DNA from: Shewanella aestuarii
GTDB lineage: Bacteria; Pseudomonadota; Gammaproteobacteria; Enterobacterales; Shewanellaceae
Direction: 5' to 3'
Assembly (NCBI RefSeq): GCF_011765625.1
Contig: NZ_CP050313.1
Location: forward strand, 2,972,501-3,036,500
Length of the DNA: 64,000 bases
Of the stretch, positions 26,679-36,097 are shown in pieces. Positions within the stretch are counted from its first letter, which is position 1, and each line of letters starts with the position of its first letter. The notes beneath the pieces are model-generated. The model saw only the letters and a list, made by a program, of their open reading frames with translations. It searched no databases and was not told the DNA's origin. A program made the position numbers and the translations under genes.

Positions 26679-27806
26679 TTAGCTGTTCAAGTCTTGGAAG
26701 AACTTTTTCACACCGTCAAAAAAGCCTTCAGCTTTTGGGCTATGCTTTTTAGACTCACCCGTTAATGTTGCTTCAAACTCACGTAACAATTCTTTCTGTT
26801 TATCGTTCAGTTTGACTGGGGTTTCCATTACAACTTTACACAGTAAATCACCTACTGCATGGCTTCTAACCGACTTAACGCCTTTGCCACGTAAACGGAA
26901 CATGCGACCGGTTTGGGTTTCTGCAGGGATCTTCAGGCTAACTTTACCATCTAACGTAGGCACTTCTATTTCACCGCCAAGCGCTGCTTTGCTAAATGAA
27001 ATAGGCACTTCACAGTAAAGGTTATTACCATCACGAGTAAAGATATGGTGTTCACGCACGCTCACCTGAACGTATAAGTCACCAGGAGGTGCACCGAACT
27101 CACCCGCTTCTCCTTCACCTGATAAGCGAATTCTGTCGCCATTATCAACGCCAGCAGGAATTTTAACCGATAAAGTTTTGCTCTTTTCAACTCGGCCGTC
27201 ACCATGACACTTATTACAAGGATCTTTGATGATTTTACCGCGACCGTGACAGGTAGGACACGCCTGCTGAACCGCAAAGAAGCCTTGACGCATTTGTACT
27301 TGGCCTTGACCATGACAAGTGCCACATGTTGTTGCTTGAGTACCTTTTTTAGCGCCGCTACCGTCACACGAGTCACATGCTGCAAGTGTTGGTATACGTA
27401 ACTCTTTGGTTAACCCACGAACGGCTTCTTCTAGCGATAATTCAAGGTTGTATCGTAAATCACTGCCACGGGCCGCTTGACGCTGACCGCCACGACGACC
27501 GCCGCCAAAAATATCACCAAAAACATCACCAAAAATATCGCCAAAGTCACCATGACCACCACCGCCACCACCGCGGTTAGGATCTACACCTGCATGACCA
27601 AATTGATCATAGGCGGCTTTTTTGTCGCTGTCGGTTAGAATTTCGTAAGCTTCTTTCGCTTCTTTAAAATTCTTTTCAGCTTCTTTATCACCCGGATTTC
27701 GATCAGGGTGATACTTCATAGCTAAACGCTTGTAGGCTTTTTTAATTTCACGTTCACTGGCGTCACGACCGACACCAAGAACTTCGTAAAAGTCACGCTT
27801 TGACAT
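26679..27806 (-). CDS. dnaJ: Chaperone DnaJ (Hsp40)
   Basis: 375 residues with the full type I layout: J domain with HPD ([10 protein letters not shown]), Gly/Phe-rich linker ([18 protein letters not shown]), four CxxCxGxG zinc repeats ([32 protein letters not shown]) and the C-terminal substrate-binding domain. It delivers substrates to DnaK and stimulates its ATPase. The start at 27806 ([11 protein letters not shown]) follows GAGAAG; ten earlier codons are open but not supported. Lies 110 bp after dnaK. Confidence 0.97.
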   Translation of the reverse strand: MSKRDFYEVLGVGRDASEREIKKAYKRLAMKYHPDRNPGDKEAEKNFKEAKEAYEILTDSDKKAAYDQFGHAGVDPNRGGGGGGHGDFGDIFGDVFGDIFGGGRRGGQRQAARGSDLRYNLELSLEEAVRGLTKELRIPTLAACDSCDGSGAKKGTQATTCGTCHGQGQVQMRQGFFAVQQACPTCHGRGKIIKDPCNKCHGDGRVEKSKTLSVKIPAGVDNGDRIRLSGEGEAGEFGAPPGDLYVQVSVREHHIFTRDGNNLYCEVPISFSKAALGGEIEVPTLDGKVSLKIPAETQTGRMFRLRGKGVKSVRSHAVGDLLCKVVMETPVKLNDKQKELLREFEATLTGESKKHSPKAEGFFDGVKKFFQDLNS

Positions 27807-27859
27807 AGTGTTTTGCTTCTCGAAGGTTGGCTTCAATTAATAAAGTAAGATTGTGCAAA

Positions 27860-27888
27860 CGGGCGTTAAAGGTGAACCTCAACGCCCG
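27860..27888 (-). other. Intercistronic hairpin between dnaK and dnaJ
   Basis: CGGGCGTT pairs with AACGCCCG, with a further AGGT/ACCT inside. There is no T-run after it on the minus strand, so it is more likely an RNA-processing or partial-attenuation element that lowers dnaJ relative to dnaK than a full terminator. Confidence 0.6.
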
Positions 27889-27916
27889 CTTCAAATTAAC
27901 TAACTGGTTTAGTTAA

Positions 27917-29839
27917 TTATTTCTTGTCGTCTTTCACTTCTTCAAATTCAGCGTCAACAACATCATCAGCAGGGTTAGCTTTTTGACCAGCGTCAGTGGC
28001 TTGCTCTGCGCCGCCTTGAGCTTGTGCTTTAGCTTGTGCGATTTCCATCAATTTAGCAGAGGCTTCAATAAGCGCTTGAGTTGCTGTTTCGATGGCTGCT
28101 TTGTCATTACCTTTGGTCGCAGTTTCAACTTCAGCCATAGCAGCTTCAATTTTCTCTTTGTCTTCAGTAGGTAAATCATCACCCGCTTCTTCTACTTGCT
28201 TTTTAGTCGCATGTACAAGACCGTCAGCTTGGTTGCGAGCTTGAACTAACTCTTCAAACTTAGCATCTTCATCAGCATGAGCTTCTGCATCGCGTACCAT
28301 TTGCTCAACTTCTTCGTCGCTTAAACCAGAGTTAGCTTTGATGGTGATGTTTTGTGCTTTACCGGTTTTCTTGTCGGTCGCTGATACTTTTAAGATACCA
28401 TCTGCATCGATGTCAAAAGACACTTCAATTTGTGGCATACCACGTGGTGCAGGCTCGATACCTTCTAGGTTGAATTGACCTAAAGATTTATTGTAACTCG
28501 CTTGCTTACGCTCACCTTGCAGTACGTGAATAGTCACAGCACTTTGGTTATCTTCAGCAGTAGAGAATGTTTGACTCGCTTTAGTCGGGATAGTGGTGTT
28601 CTTCTCGATAAGCTTAGTCATCACACTACCCATGGTTTCGATACCAAATGATAGTGGAGTTACGTCAAGTAGTAATACGTCTTTAACATCACCAGCAAGT
28701 ACACCACCTTGAATCGCTGCACCAACAGCTACAGCTTCATCAGGGTTAACGTCTTTACGCGGCTCTTTACCAAAGAAGTTGGTTACTGCTTCTTGCACTT
28801 TAGGCATACGAGTTTGGCCACCAACTAAGATAACTTCGTTGATGTCAGACACTGATAAATCAGCATCCGCTAGTGCAACTTTTAGCGGCTCTAAAGAACG
28901 TTGGATTAAATCTTCTACTAAAGACTCTAACTTGGCACGAGTAATTTTTACTACTAAGTGCTTAGGACCTGTTGCATCTGCTGTGATGTAAGGTAAGTTC
29001 ACTTCAGTTTGGTTTGTGCTTGAAAGTTCAATCTTCGCTTTTTCAGCCGCTTCTTTAAGACGCTGCATTGCTAGGGCATCTTTACGAAGATCCATGCCTT
29101 GCTCTTTCTTAAACTCATCAGCTAAATAATTGATTAAACGATTGTCAAAGTCTTCACCACCTAGGTGAGTATCACCGTTGGTTGCTAATACTTCAAAGGT
29201 TTGGTCGCCATCATTGCTGTCGATTTCGATGATAGAGATATCAAATGTACCACCACCTAAATCGTATACTGCAACTATGTTGTCGCCTTGCTTTTTGTCA
29301 ATACCGTAAGCTAACGCAGCCGCTGTTGGCTCGTTAATAATACGTTTAACTTCAAGACCTGCGATACGGCCAGCATCTTTAGTTGCTTGACGTTGAGAAT
29401 CGTTAAAGTAAGCAGGAACAGTAATAACCGCTTCAGTTACTGGCTCACCTAGGAAGTCTTCAGCTGTCTTTTTCATTTTTTTCAAAATTTCAGCAGAAAC
29501 TTGTGGAGGAGCCATTTTATTACCACGTTGCTCAACCCATGCATCACCATTATCTGCTGCGATAATTTTAAATGGCATGATGTTAACATCGCGCTGTACT
29601 TCGTCATCTTTAAAACGACGACCGATTAAACGCTTAATGGCAAAGAAAGTGTTAGTTGGATTGGTTACAGCCTGACGCTTTGCAGGTGCACCTACAATAG
29701 TTTCATCATCGGTATAAGCAATGATAGAAGGTGTTGTACGATCGCCTTCTGCGTTTTCAATTACGCGTGCTTTGCCGCCATCAAGGACAGCCACACAAGA
29801 GTTTGTTGTGCCTAAATCGATACCAATAATTTTACCCAT
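27917..29839 (-). CDS. dnaK: Chaperone DnaK (Hsp70)
   Basis: 640 residues, usual length. Hsp70 signatures: [18 protein letters not shown] at the N-terminus, [18 protein letters not shown], and [17 protein letters not shown]. The substrate-binding domain begins after [13 protein letters not shown], and the acidic C-terminus [16 protein letters not shown] is the typical end. ATP-dependent chaperone working with DnaJ and GrpE in the cytoplasm and in control of sigma-32. The upstream promoter is a perfect heat-shock type. GGAGGACCC (read on the minus strand) provides the ribosome-binding site. Confidence 0.98.
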   Translation of the reverse strand: MGKIIGIDLGTTNSCVAVLDGGKARVIENAEGDRTTPSIIAYTDDETIVGAPAKRQAVTNPTNTFFAIKRLIGRRFKDDEVQRDVNIMPFKIIAADNGDAWVEQRGNKMAPPQVSAEILKKMKKTAEDFLGEPVTEAVITVPAYFNDSQRQATKDAGRIAGLEVKRIINEPTAAALAYGIDKKQGDNIVAVYDLGGGTFDISIIEIDSNDGDQTFEVLATNGDTHLGGEDFDNRLINYLADEFKKEQGMDLRKDALAMQRLKEAAEKAKIELSSTNQTEVNLPYITADATGPKHLVVKITRAKLESLVEDLIQRSLEPLKVALADADLSVSDINEVILVGGQTRMPKVQEAVTNFFGKEPRKDVNPDEAVAVGAAIQGGVLAGDVKDVLLLDVTPLSFGIETMGSVMTKLIEKNTTIPTKASQTFSTAEDNQSAVTIHVLQGERKQASYNKSLGQFNLEGIEPAPRGMPQIEVSFDIDADGILKVSATDKKTGKAQNITIKANSGLSDEEVEQMVRDAEAHADEDAKFEELVQARNQADGLVHATKKQVEEAGDDLPTEDKEKIEAAMAEVETATKGNDKAAIETATQALIEASAKLMEIAQAKAQAQGGAEQATDAGQKANPADDVVDAEFEEVKDDKK

Positions 29840-29892
29840 GGGGTCCTCCGAAAATTGACGCTATTCGTCATAAAATTTGTATTCTGGTGTAG

Positions 29893-29920
29893 ATATGGGG
29901 CCGTGATAAAATTTTTCAAG
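29893..29920 (-). promoter_or_regulatory. Sigma-32 heat-shock promoter of dnaK
   Basis: On the minus strand CTTGAA (29920-29915), 14 bases, then CCCCATAT (29900-29893), an exact match to the sigma-32 consensus CTTGAA-N13-17-CCCCATNT. The start point would be about 50 bp before the dnaK ATG. Confidence 0.93.
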
Positions 29921-30069
29921 CAGTCAATTGCAATCTAATTTTTGTCATTTTTGCCGCGCAAATCTTTCTTACCACTTATATAAGGGCGTAAAATTGATTT
30001 ACAAGGGCGAGCAAAAAAAATTTATAGTGTCTTGCTAATATGAGATGTGGCAATATAGCTAAACTGAAT

Positions 30070-30081
30070 ATTGTATACAAT
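30070..30081. promoter_or_regulatory. ATTGTATACAAT palindrome upstream of the EamA transporter
   Basis: A perfect 12-bp palindrome, about 76 bp before the transporter start. The same 12 bases recur at 51059-51070 between two M24 peptidase genes. The TTGTATACAA core resembles operators of GntR-family (FadR/VanR-like) repressors. No such regulator gene is in the window. Confidence 0.5.
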
Positions 30082-30156
30082 TATTCCTATTGGTTCAGAG
30101 TTTAAATTAGCTACACTCTGTTCCTTCCTAACCGATACATCATCAAGGATTTGTAA

Positions 30157-31038
30157 GTGACACAAACCAAACTAGCCTACCTTTATGGTTTAGGTGCCAT
30201 TTTTCTGTGGTCAACCGTCGCAACCGCATTTAAAGTTGCTTTAGGTTTTTTTAGTCCTTTGCAATTAGTGCTAGTAGCTGTATTAACCTCAATTGTCACT
30301 TTAGGACTGATTTTAGTCATTCAAGGAAAACTTACTCTTATTGGACGTCAATTTATTACGCGTCCCTGGTTTTATTTGCTTACCGGCTTACTTAATCCCT
30401 TTCTTTATTACTACGTATTATTTGCAGCTTATGATTTATTACCCGCCCAACAAGCGTTATCGCTAAATTACACTTGGGCCATTTTATTACCGATCCTTTC
30501 GGTCCCGCTTCTCGGACACAAGTTAAGTAAAGCCGATTTGATAGCCGCCGTCATTGCTTACTTTGGCGTATTTGTTATTGCCACCGGCGGTAAGCTGACA
30601 GATTTTAGTTTTGAAAGCCCACTTGGAATAGGTTTGGCGCTATGCAGTACCCTTTTATGGTGTTTATATTGGTTAATCAACACCAAAGATAAAGGTGATG
30701 CCATTGTCAGTTTGCTGCTAAGTTTTTTACTAGGCTTACCATTTATTATTATCACACTGCTACTTACAGATTCTCTGCCAACTCTCACACTTAAAGGCTT
30801 ACTTGCTGGCATGTATGTCGGTCTGTTTGAAATGGGGATTACCTTTGTATTATGGTTAATGGCATTGAAGAAAACCGACAAAGCAGCAAATATTAGTACC
30901 TTAGTATTTTTGACTCCAGTGATGTCTGTCGGTTTTATCACTTGGATATTAGGCGAACAAATCAGCCTTGCCACTTATACCGGCCTTGGACTCATTCTTA
31001 CAGGGCTGGCATTACAAAAAGTACTCCCAAAACATTGA
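30157..31038 (+). CDS. DMT-superfamily EamA transporter
   Basis: 293 residues with ten predicted membrane segments in two EamA repeats (first repeat begins YLYGLGAIFLWSTVATAFKVAL; second ends MSVGFITWILGEQISLATYTGLGLILTGLAL). EamA/RhaT-type proteins export amino acids or metabolites, but the substrate cannot be read from sequence. The start is GTG at 30157 with AAGGA upstream. It diverges from dnaK. The ATTGTATACAAT site in its promoter region is shared with a peptidase pair, hinting at a link to amino acids or peptides. Confidence 0.85.
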   Translation: MTQTKLAYLYGLGAIFLWSTVATAFKVALGFFSPLQLVLVAVLTSIVTLGLILVIQGKLTLIGRQFITRPWFYLLTGLLNPFLYYYVLFAAYDLLPAQQALSLNYTWAILLPILSVPLLGHKLSKADLIAAVIAYFGVFVIATGGKLTDFSFESPLGIGLALCSTLLWCLYWLINTKDKGDAIVSLLLSFLLGLPFIIITLLLTDSLPTLTLKGLLAGMYVGLFEMGITFVLWLMALKKTDKAANISTLVFLTPVMSVGFITWILGEQISLATYTGLGLILTGLALQKVLPKH

Positions 31039-31196
31039 ACTAGATGCTTCGATATCAGCACTTCCTGATAGGTTATGATTTGATAGGCGTCTTGGAAATT
31101 AAACTATTTCATAGTTGAAAAAACATCCAACTAAGGCTATAAATAATTTTTATTTACATATGTTTAATAGCAAAAAGTTGGATAGAGGGATAGGCA

Positions 31197-31535
31197 ATGG
31201 GATTGCCACGATGGCGTTTGTCAGACAAAGCAGAAAGGACTTTTCGCTATATTGTGCTAAGTATAGTGGGGCTTATCTTGGTTTATGAAAAAACCTATGG
31301 TTCAAGCTCAACCCAATATGCAGCCATGTATTTATGCGTATTTTCATTAGTAGGTACTTACCTTAGTAACGCCATTCAACGTCGTTATTTCACTTATGTC
31401 ACTGAGTATGCACAGGCATTCCGTATTGTTGCCTTAATTATGATGCTGTGCTTTTTTATTATCTGGATTTATACCACCTATGAACGCTTAGTATTAGCAA
31501 GCTTACCCAATGAGTTATTTAATATTGCTCCCTAA
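31197..31535 (+). CDS. Small membrane protein of unknown function
   Basis: 112 residues with three hydrophobic segments (about residues 18-32, 42-58 and 75-95), a basic N-terminus and a short polar tail. I do not recognise the family. ATG at 31197 follows AGAGGGATA. It lies in a run of small singly transcribed + strand genes after the EamA transporter, with no operon partner within 150 bp on either side. Confidence 0.65.
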   Translation: MGLPRWRLSDKAERTFRYIVLSIVGLILVYEKTYGSSSTQYAAMYLCVFSLVGTYLSNAIQRRYFTYVTEYAQAFRIVALIMMLCFFIIWIYTTYERLVLASLPNELFNIAP

Positions 31536-31728
31536 ATCCAGACCATAAATTGTGACTTTTCGATAATACTCTTCTGTTTAAGAACTTAATTGCTGCCGAT
31601 ACAGGGTAGGCATAACTCTTGTCAATGCTGAATTTGACTCAACTCAATATTATTAAAAATAGTGATTGCAACAATCTGATTAAAGAGTAATTTATGTTTT
31701 AGAACATAGCAGCACTAGGATGGTCAAA

Positions 31729-32073
31729 ATGACAGATACATTTTTTAAAATTGCATTTATCACAGCACTTGCCTTTTTAGCTTACAAACTCATTTTTAGT
31801 GGTAAACAGGGGTTAACACTGTTTGAAATGCACTTTAAAAACGGCAAGTTAACCAGTCATAAAGGCAAAATTCCGGAAAAATTTGAACGTGAATGCAAAC
31901 AAATTGCCAAGCACGAAAAACTCACTTGTACTATTCGTGCAGAAAAAAACAATAGTGTCAGATTACATGTGTCAGCCAACGTCAATGACAACCTAACACA
32001 GCAAATTCGCAACGTCTTTCCATTTGAGTATTATGATCGCAAAACCGTTGATAACAGCCAACTCAAAGGCTAA
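31729..32073 (+). CDS. DUF3634 family protein
   Basis: About 114 residues: an N-terminal membrane anchor (FFKIAFITALAFLAYKLIF) followed by a soluble domain with LTLFEMHFKNGKLTSHKGKIP and a Cys pair (ECKQIAK, LTCTIRA), resembling the DUF3634 family of Shewanella and Vibrio. Role unknown. Two ATGs are possible; I chose 31729 because AGGATGG lies 6-9 bases before it, while 31720 has no site. The 118-bp region after it contains a strong hairpin. Confidence 0.7.
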   Translation: MTDTFFKIAFITALAFLAYKLIFSGKQGLTLFEMHFKNGKLTSHKGKIPEKFERECKQIAKHEKLTCTIRAEKNNSVRLHVSANVNDNLTQQIRNVFPFEYYDRKTVDNSQLKG

Positions 32074-32116
32074 GGCTAAAGCTGTTGATATTTAGCTAAA
32101 TGAGCATGCTTTTAAT

Positions 32117-32148
32117 GAAATAGCCATTGAGTAATCAATGGCTATTTC
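32117..32148. terminator. Strong hairpin between convergent genes
   Basis: GAAATAGCCATTGA-GTAA-TCAATGGCTATTTC is a perfect 14-bp stem between the DUF3634 gene and the convergent DUF3833 gene. T-runs are weak on both sides, so termination may be partial. Confidence 0.6.
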
Positions 32149-32188
32149 AGTTAACCTGATGAGACAAACTAGGATACGATCACAAAAA

Positions 32189-32710
32189 CTACGACTTACT
32201 GATCACCAAGGTAACTTGTGCAACCGTTATCCCAAATTTAATAATATCGCTTTTATTGATGATAGTTTTGTCATCAACTAAAAACATCCAATCATCAAAC
32301 TCGACTTGGTATTCTTCACCATCAACCTGCAACTGCATATCATAACGCCAGCGAAGTGCACTGCCACTGGCTTGGCCTTCAGCGACGCCTAAAATGTCAT
32401 CGGCACGCCCCTCAAACTGACCATTACCTAAATCAGTAATTCGCCATATACGAGTTTGCTTTTCACCATCATCATATACAAACCATTCTTTTAATTCGCC
32501 TTTATTACCAGTCCATTCACCTTGCATTTTAACGGTAAACTTACGAGTCACTTTACCGGAAAAGTCCTGCACTATACCGGCAGCCGTTAACTCTCCATCA
32601 AAAAAGCTGGCGAGATCCAATGTGGGCGTGGTTTTTTGATAATCTTCAATTGAAGCGGAAGAACAAGACATCAGTAATAAGCTCAGGGCCAACAGCCATA
32701 TATTCTTCAT
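32189..32710 (-). CDS. DUF3833 family lipoprotein
   Basis: 173 residues with a lipoprotein signal (LLALSLLLMSCSS). The mature part contains LDLASFFDGELTAAGIVQDFSGKV, KEWFVYDDGEKQTRIWRI and a GxAEGQASGSALRWRY stretch, matching the DUF3833 family. Last gene of the cfa operon: its start overlaps the stop of the upstream gene by one base. DUF3833 genes travel with cfa-type methyltransferase and chalcone-isomerase-like genes in other marine gammaproteobacteria, suggesting a role in lipid or envelope response to oxidative damage. Confidence 0.8.
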   Translation of the reverse strand: MKNIWLLALSLLLMSCSSASIEDYQKTTPTLDLASFFDGELTAAGIVQDFSGKVTRKFTVKMQGEWTGNKGELKEWFVYDDGEKQTRIWRITDLGNGQFEGRADDILGVAEGQASGSALRWRYDMQLQVDGEEYQVEFDDWMFLVDDKTIINKSDIIKFGITVAQVTLVISKS

Positions 32711-33351
32711 TAGCGTACTTCTCCAATCAATTGCTTACGTAATTTAGGGCGAGAGGTTCTTTCAGATAACCAAATATCTATGAATGCCTGACTAAAAACC
32801 AAATCACTCACCTGATAAAAAGGTTTATCGTTAACTAAAAATTCGGCTAATTGATGATTATGAATCACAAAACTAAGTCGATCGCCTTTGGCGACGTCAG
32901 GCCAAGCGGATGACAGATGCGTTTTTATATTATCGATTTCACTTGCTGATAACCCCATGGCCTGCCACTGGTCAATCGTCGCTTCAATTAAATCTTGTGC
33001 GCTAATGTCGCGGTGATACTCGATATCTAACATGACTGGGTAACGGTTTTGTTGATATTGACCATCTGTGGTATACAGCTTGGCAAGGTATACATCAAAC
33101 CACATTACATCCATATCTGCCTCGCCAACTTTGACGAGCGATTGCGTGTCGACTTTAGCAACTGAAATAATATTTGATGCTGCTTCATCGGTACTAGTTT
33201 GGTAATTAGTATTAAGCTGATCGCCATAAACTTGGCCCAATTGTGAGGCAAAGATTAATACTGCGCTAAATCCAAGCTTAATGAGTTTGCCTAACCCCGA
33301 TATCGGTTTGTATGCTGAGAAAAAAAATGGTTGGATAGTAAGGTTTGTCAT
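32710..33351 (-). CDS. Chalcone-isomerase-like periplasmic protein
   Basis: 213 residues with an N-terminal signal sequence (LIKLGFSAVLIFASQLGQVYG). The domain VGEADMDVMWFDVYLAKLYTTDG, with MLDIEYHRDISAQDLIEATIDQWQ, resembles bacterial chalcone_isomerase-fold proteins. These lack plant chalcone substrates and may bind fatty acids. I chose the ATG at 33351 (GGAATAAAGAG upstream). It overlaps the DUF3833 gene by one base and lies 34 bp after DUF2878, within one operon with cfa. Confidence 0.75.
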   Translation of the reverse strand: MTNLTIQPFFFSAYKPISGLGKLIKLGFSAVLIFASQLGQVYGDQLNTNYQTSTDEAASNIISVAKVDTQSLVKVGEADMDVMWFDVYLAKLYTTDGQYQQNRYPVMLDIEYHRDISAQDLIEATIDQWQAMGLSASEIDNIKTHLSSAWPDVAKGDRLSFVIHNHQLAEFLVNDKPFYQVSDLVFSQAFIDIWLSERTSRPKLRKQLIGEVR

Positions 33352-33385
33352 CTCTTTATTCCTGAAACAAGGAAGGTCGCCAGTG

Positions 33386-33919
33386 CTAGCGAGATAAGCG
33401 ACCTGATATAGATAACAATACGGGGAAAAGCACACTCCAGATCACCGCTAAAATGAGGCTTGATTGCAATTGCCCCATTGGAAGCGATACCGCATAAAAC
33501 TTGGCCCCCGCAAGGTAGCTCAAGCTACCTGAAACACCACCCAGTAATGCTTGTAAATACCATGCTAAACGGTGACAAAAACCAAGACTATGATTCAAGG
33601 TAATTGAAAAACCACCCCATAAAATCAATAACCACCAAGGGAATGTACTAAAGACAAATACACCAAACTGAATCAGCAGCATATCTAGGCTAAAGCCAAT
33701 CACACTGGCAACTAGCATGATTTTAAACTCGGTCAATTTAGCTTTTAAAACAGTAAATTGCAGTGCAACAATAACAGCTGATAACCATAAATACTGGTTT
33801 TGACCTAACACCCCCAGCCACCAAATTGCTTGGAAGCTAAGGGCATTGATGATCAACCATTGTGAAGAGGATAACGACAATGCAGCAGACAATTGGGGCG
33901 ACGCTGATAACTTTTTCAT
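33386..33919 (-). CDS. DUF2878 family membrane protein
   Basis: About 177 residues with five or six hydrophobic segments (WWLGVLGQNQYLWLSAVIVALQF, FPWWLLILWGGFSITLNHSL). It resembles the DUF2878 family of inner-membrane proteins that accompany cfa in these operons. ATG at 33919 has GGGA 6 bases upstream; 33925 is an alternative. It starts 15 bp after the cfa stop. No enzymatic motif is visible. Confidence 0.75.
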   Translation of the reverse strand: MKKLSASPQLSAALSLSSSQWLIINALSFQAIWWLGVLGQNQYLWLSAVIVALQFTVLKAKLTEFKIMLVASVIGFSLDMLLIQFGVFVFSTFPWWLLILWGGFSITLNHSLGFCHRLAWYLQALLGGVSGSLSYLAGAKFYAVSLPMGQLQSSLILAVIWSVLFPVLLSISGRLSR

Positions 33920-33934
33920 TGTCATTCCCAATAT

Positions 33935-35179
33935 TTAGATTGATGTGATGCGATATTTTGGTCTAACAGCAGTTAAATGCACCGTGCTGGTTGTGCGCTC
34001 TAAAAAGCCACCTTCGCAATAACTTAAATAGAACTTCCACATTCTAATAAAGTCTTCACCGTAGCCTAATTGACTAATCTGCTCTTTAGCCGCATCAAAG
34101 TTTTGATGCCAGTGCTGCAATGTTTTTGCATAATCAAGGCCGATATCATCCAGAGACCAAATCACCATATCGGTTTTATTGGCAATATGGCGCGCCATTT
34201 CACTCACCGATGGCAAACAACCGCCGGGGAAAATATAGCGCTGAATAAAATCGACACTTTTACGATAGCTGTCATAGCGTTGATCTGCAATGGTAATTGC
34301 CTGAATCAGTAACTTACCTTCTGGTTTGAGTAAATGCTGTAGTTTCTCAAAAAAGCCAGCTAGGTATTCGTGCCCTACAGCTTCGATCATTTCAATCGAT
34401 ACCACGCGATCATACTCACCCGTTAACTCGCGATAATCATGCTTTAATAAGGTGATTTTGTCTGACAGGCCTTCAGCGTTAACTCGTGCTACTGCATAGT
34501 CATATTGCGCATCAGAGATGGTGGTGGTTGTAACATATACACCATAGTGTTTTGCAGCATAAATGGCCAGAGCTCCCCAACCAGTGCCCACTTCTAATAA
34601 GCTTTGCCCTGGGGTTAAATCAAGACGCTGACATATGGTATCTAATTTATGGATTTGCGCATCATTTAAACTGGCCTCTTGGCTTGGATAAATGGCACTT
34701 GAATACATCATTTCAGGATCTAAGAAGGCTTTGTACATATCATTTCCCAAGTCGTAATGGGCCAATATGTTACGCTTAGAGCCTTGTTGAGAGTTTCGAT
34801 TAAAAAGATGTTTAATACGGTTTAGACCATTACTAAACCAAGAAAAATAGCGTTCAATGTTATCGAGCAGGGCCAAGTTGCGTGCAAAAACTTGCACTAC
34901 TTTAGTTAAATCAGGACTAGACCAATGCCCTTGAATGTAGGCTTCTCCAGCACCAATTGAACCTGAAAAAACCACTTGTCGATAAAAACTTGGATGCATC
35001 ACTTGCATGGTTGCATGAAGAACGCTGCTTTTATCACCAAACACATATGATTGTTGACCATCTACAATGGTTAATTGGCCAGCAGTAAGATGTGCCAGCG
35101 CTTTGATAAGTACTTTTTGGGCTAAACTGTCAGACAGCGTTGCTTGAGCTATATTGGTGCTTGTTGCCGTATTTTCCAT
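33935..35179 (-). CDS. Cyclopropane-fatty-acyl-phospholipid synthase family methyltransferase
   Basis: 414 residues. SAM-binding motif LLEVGTGWGALAIYAAKHYG, then the CFA-specific VTTTTISDAQYDYAVARV, YDRVVSIEMIEAVGHEYL and QRYIFPGGCLPSVSEM. It transfers a methylene or methyl group from SAM onto unsaturated membrane lipids. Placement with DUF1365, an FAD oxidoreductase and DUF2878 is like operons controlled by the RpoE/ChrR singlet-oxygen response, where a Cfa-like enzyme acts in lipid protection. The ATG at 35179 follows GGAG. It has its own candidate ECF promoter in the 99-bp gap upstream. Confidence 0.9.
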   Translation of the reverse strand: MENTATSTNIAQATLSDSLAQKVLIKALAHLTAGQLTIVDGQQSYVFGDKSSVLHATMQVMHPSFYRQVVFSGSIGAGEAYIQGHWSSPDLTKVVQVFARNLALLDNIERYFSWFSNGLNRIKHLFNRNSQQGSKRNILAHYDLGNDMYKAFLDPEMMYSSAIYPSQEASLNDAQIHKLDTICQRLDLTPGQSLLEVGTGWGALAIYAAKHYGVYVTTTTISDAQYDYAVARVNAEGLSDKITLLKHDYRELTGEYDRVVSIEMIEAVGHEYLAGFFEKLQHLLKPEGKLLIQAITIADQRYDSYRKSVDFIQRYIFPGGCLPSVSEMARHIANKTDMVIWSLDDIGLDYAKTLQHWHQNFDAAKEQISQLGYGEDFIRMWKFYLSYCEGGFLERTTSTVHLTAVRPKYRITSI

Positions 35180-35223
35180 GTCTAAGCTCCGATACCTTTT
35201 TATTTGCATTTATGAAAATTTTA

Positions 35224-35249
35224 TACGCATTAAGCGGTAACTTGGTTCA
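35224..35249 (-). promoter_or_regulatory. Candidate ECF-sigma promoter of the cfa operon
   Basis: Minus strand TGAAC (35249-35245), 17 bases, CGTA (35227-35224). The same layout occurs upstream of the NTF2-like operon and of the DUF523/photolyase operon. It resembles the TGATC...CGTA type of ECF promoters linked to ChrR-controlled sigma factors. Confidence 0.6.
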
Positions 35250-35278
35250 ATACATCTAAAGGTTTGTGTTTTATTTGA

Positions 35279-36097
35279 CTAAGAAGCCGAAGTCTTGACT
35301 TGCTTACTCACAAATGGGATCCGTTTTACAAATATCTTTAATGCCTGCCAATAAATCCCGCTGACTATTTTCAATGTCATCAATGGATAACCAATAACAA
35401 ACTTACGAAGGTTTGCTTTTGAAAACGGGCTTCTTTTTAACGCAATCGTCGCATCAAACAACTTATCGTTATATTGATTGCGATTTTCAATGCTAACCTT
35501 TAGCCGATGTGTTGGAGGTAAAATTCGCCACAAGTAATGCATATCAAGGGTCATAAATGGCGACACGTGAAACGCTTTATCGGTATGAGTGGTCTGATTC
35601 AAATCAACCAGATAACAATGACGCTCATTCCATGGGGTATTACTTACCTCTGCTATCATATATAGCGGTATATCATCTTGATAGCAAAAGAAAAAGTTAA
35701 CCGGACTGAAATAAAAACCAAAGTGACGAATTTGACCACTAAAAATGACCTTATTACAGCTTTGCTGGCCACCTAATTTGGCCACTATTGTTAATGCCCG
35801 TTGCTTTAAAGCTTGGCTATCTAACATGATGTCACCGGTTGCAGTAAGCAACTCTACTGCAATAAAATCTTCCCCGAACTGAGTTGCTGTATCATTAAGA
35901 TAATCTTGAGCTTTGAAGGTAAGCAGCGCATTGTTAGCTTTAAATAATGGGCTTAGCTGTAATAACTGCGGAACTTCATCTAAGTCCAAAGCCATCATCG
36001 CAATGTCATAACCAAAGCTATGTCTTTTGGGCACATGACGTCTATGGCTTACTTTTCCTTGGTAAATACCACTGTTTAAGCTCGCCAATTCGGTCAT
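35279..36097 (-). CDS. DUF1365 domain protein
   Basis: 272 residues. Contains the DUF1365 hallmarks YQGKVSHRRHVPKRHSFGYDIAMMALDLDE, FYFSPVNFFFCY, VSNTPWNERHCYLV and KAFHVSPFMTLDMHYLW. The function is unproven, but it is nearly always next to the FAD oxidoreductase upstream and a cfa-type enzyme, suggesting a three-protein lipid modification module. Its ATG overlaps the stop of the FAD gene by 4 bases (ATGA), a sign of coupled translation. Confidence 0.88.
   Translation of the reverse strand: MTELASLNSGIYQGKVSHRRHVPKRHSFGYDIAMMALDLDEVPQLLQLSPLFKANNALLTFKAQDYLNDTATQFGEDFIAVELLTATGDIMLDSQALKQRALTIVAKLGGQQSCNKVIFSGQIRHFGFYFSPVNFFFCYQDDIPLYMIAEVSNTPWNERHCYLVDLNQTTHTDKAFHVSPFMTLDMHYLWRILPPTHRLKVSIENRNQYNDKLFDATIALKRSPFSKANLRKFVIGYPLMTLKIVSGIYWQALKIFVKRIPFVSKQVKTSAS

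Noticed and set aside
27860..27888. Full terminator between dnaK and dnaJ
   Set aside because: The hairpin lacks a following T-run, so it is listed only as an intercistronic hairpin.
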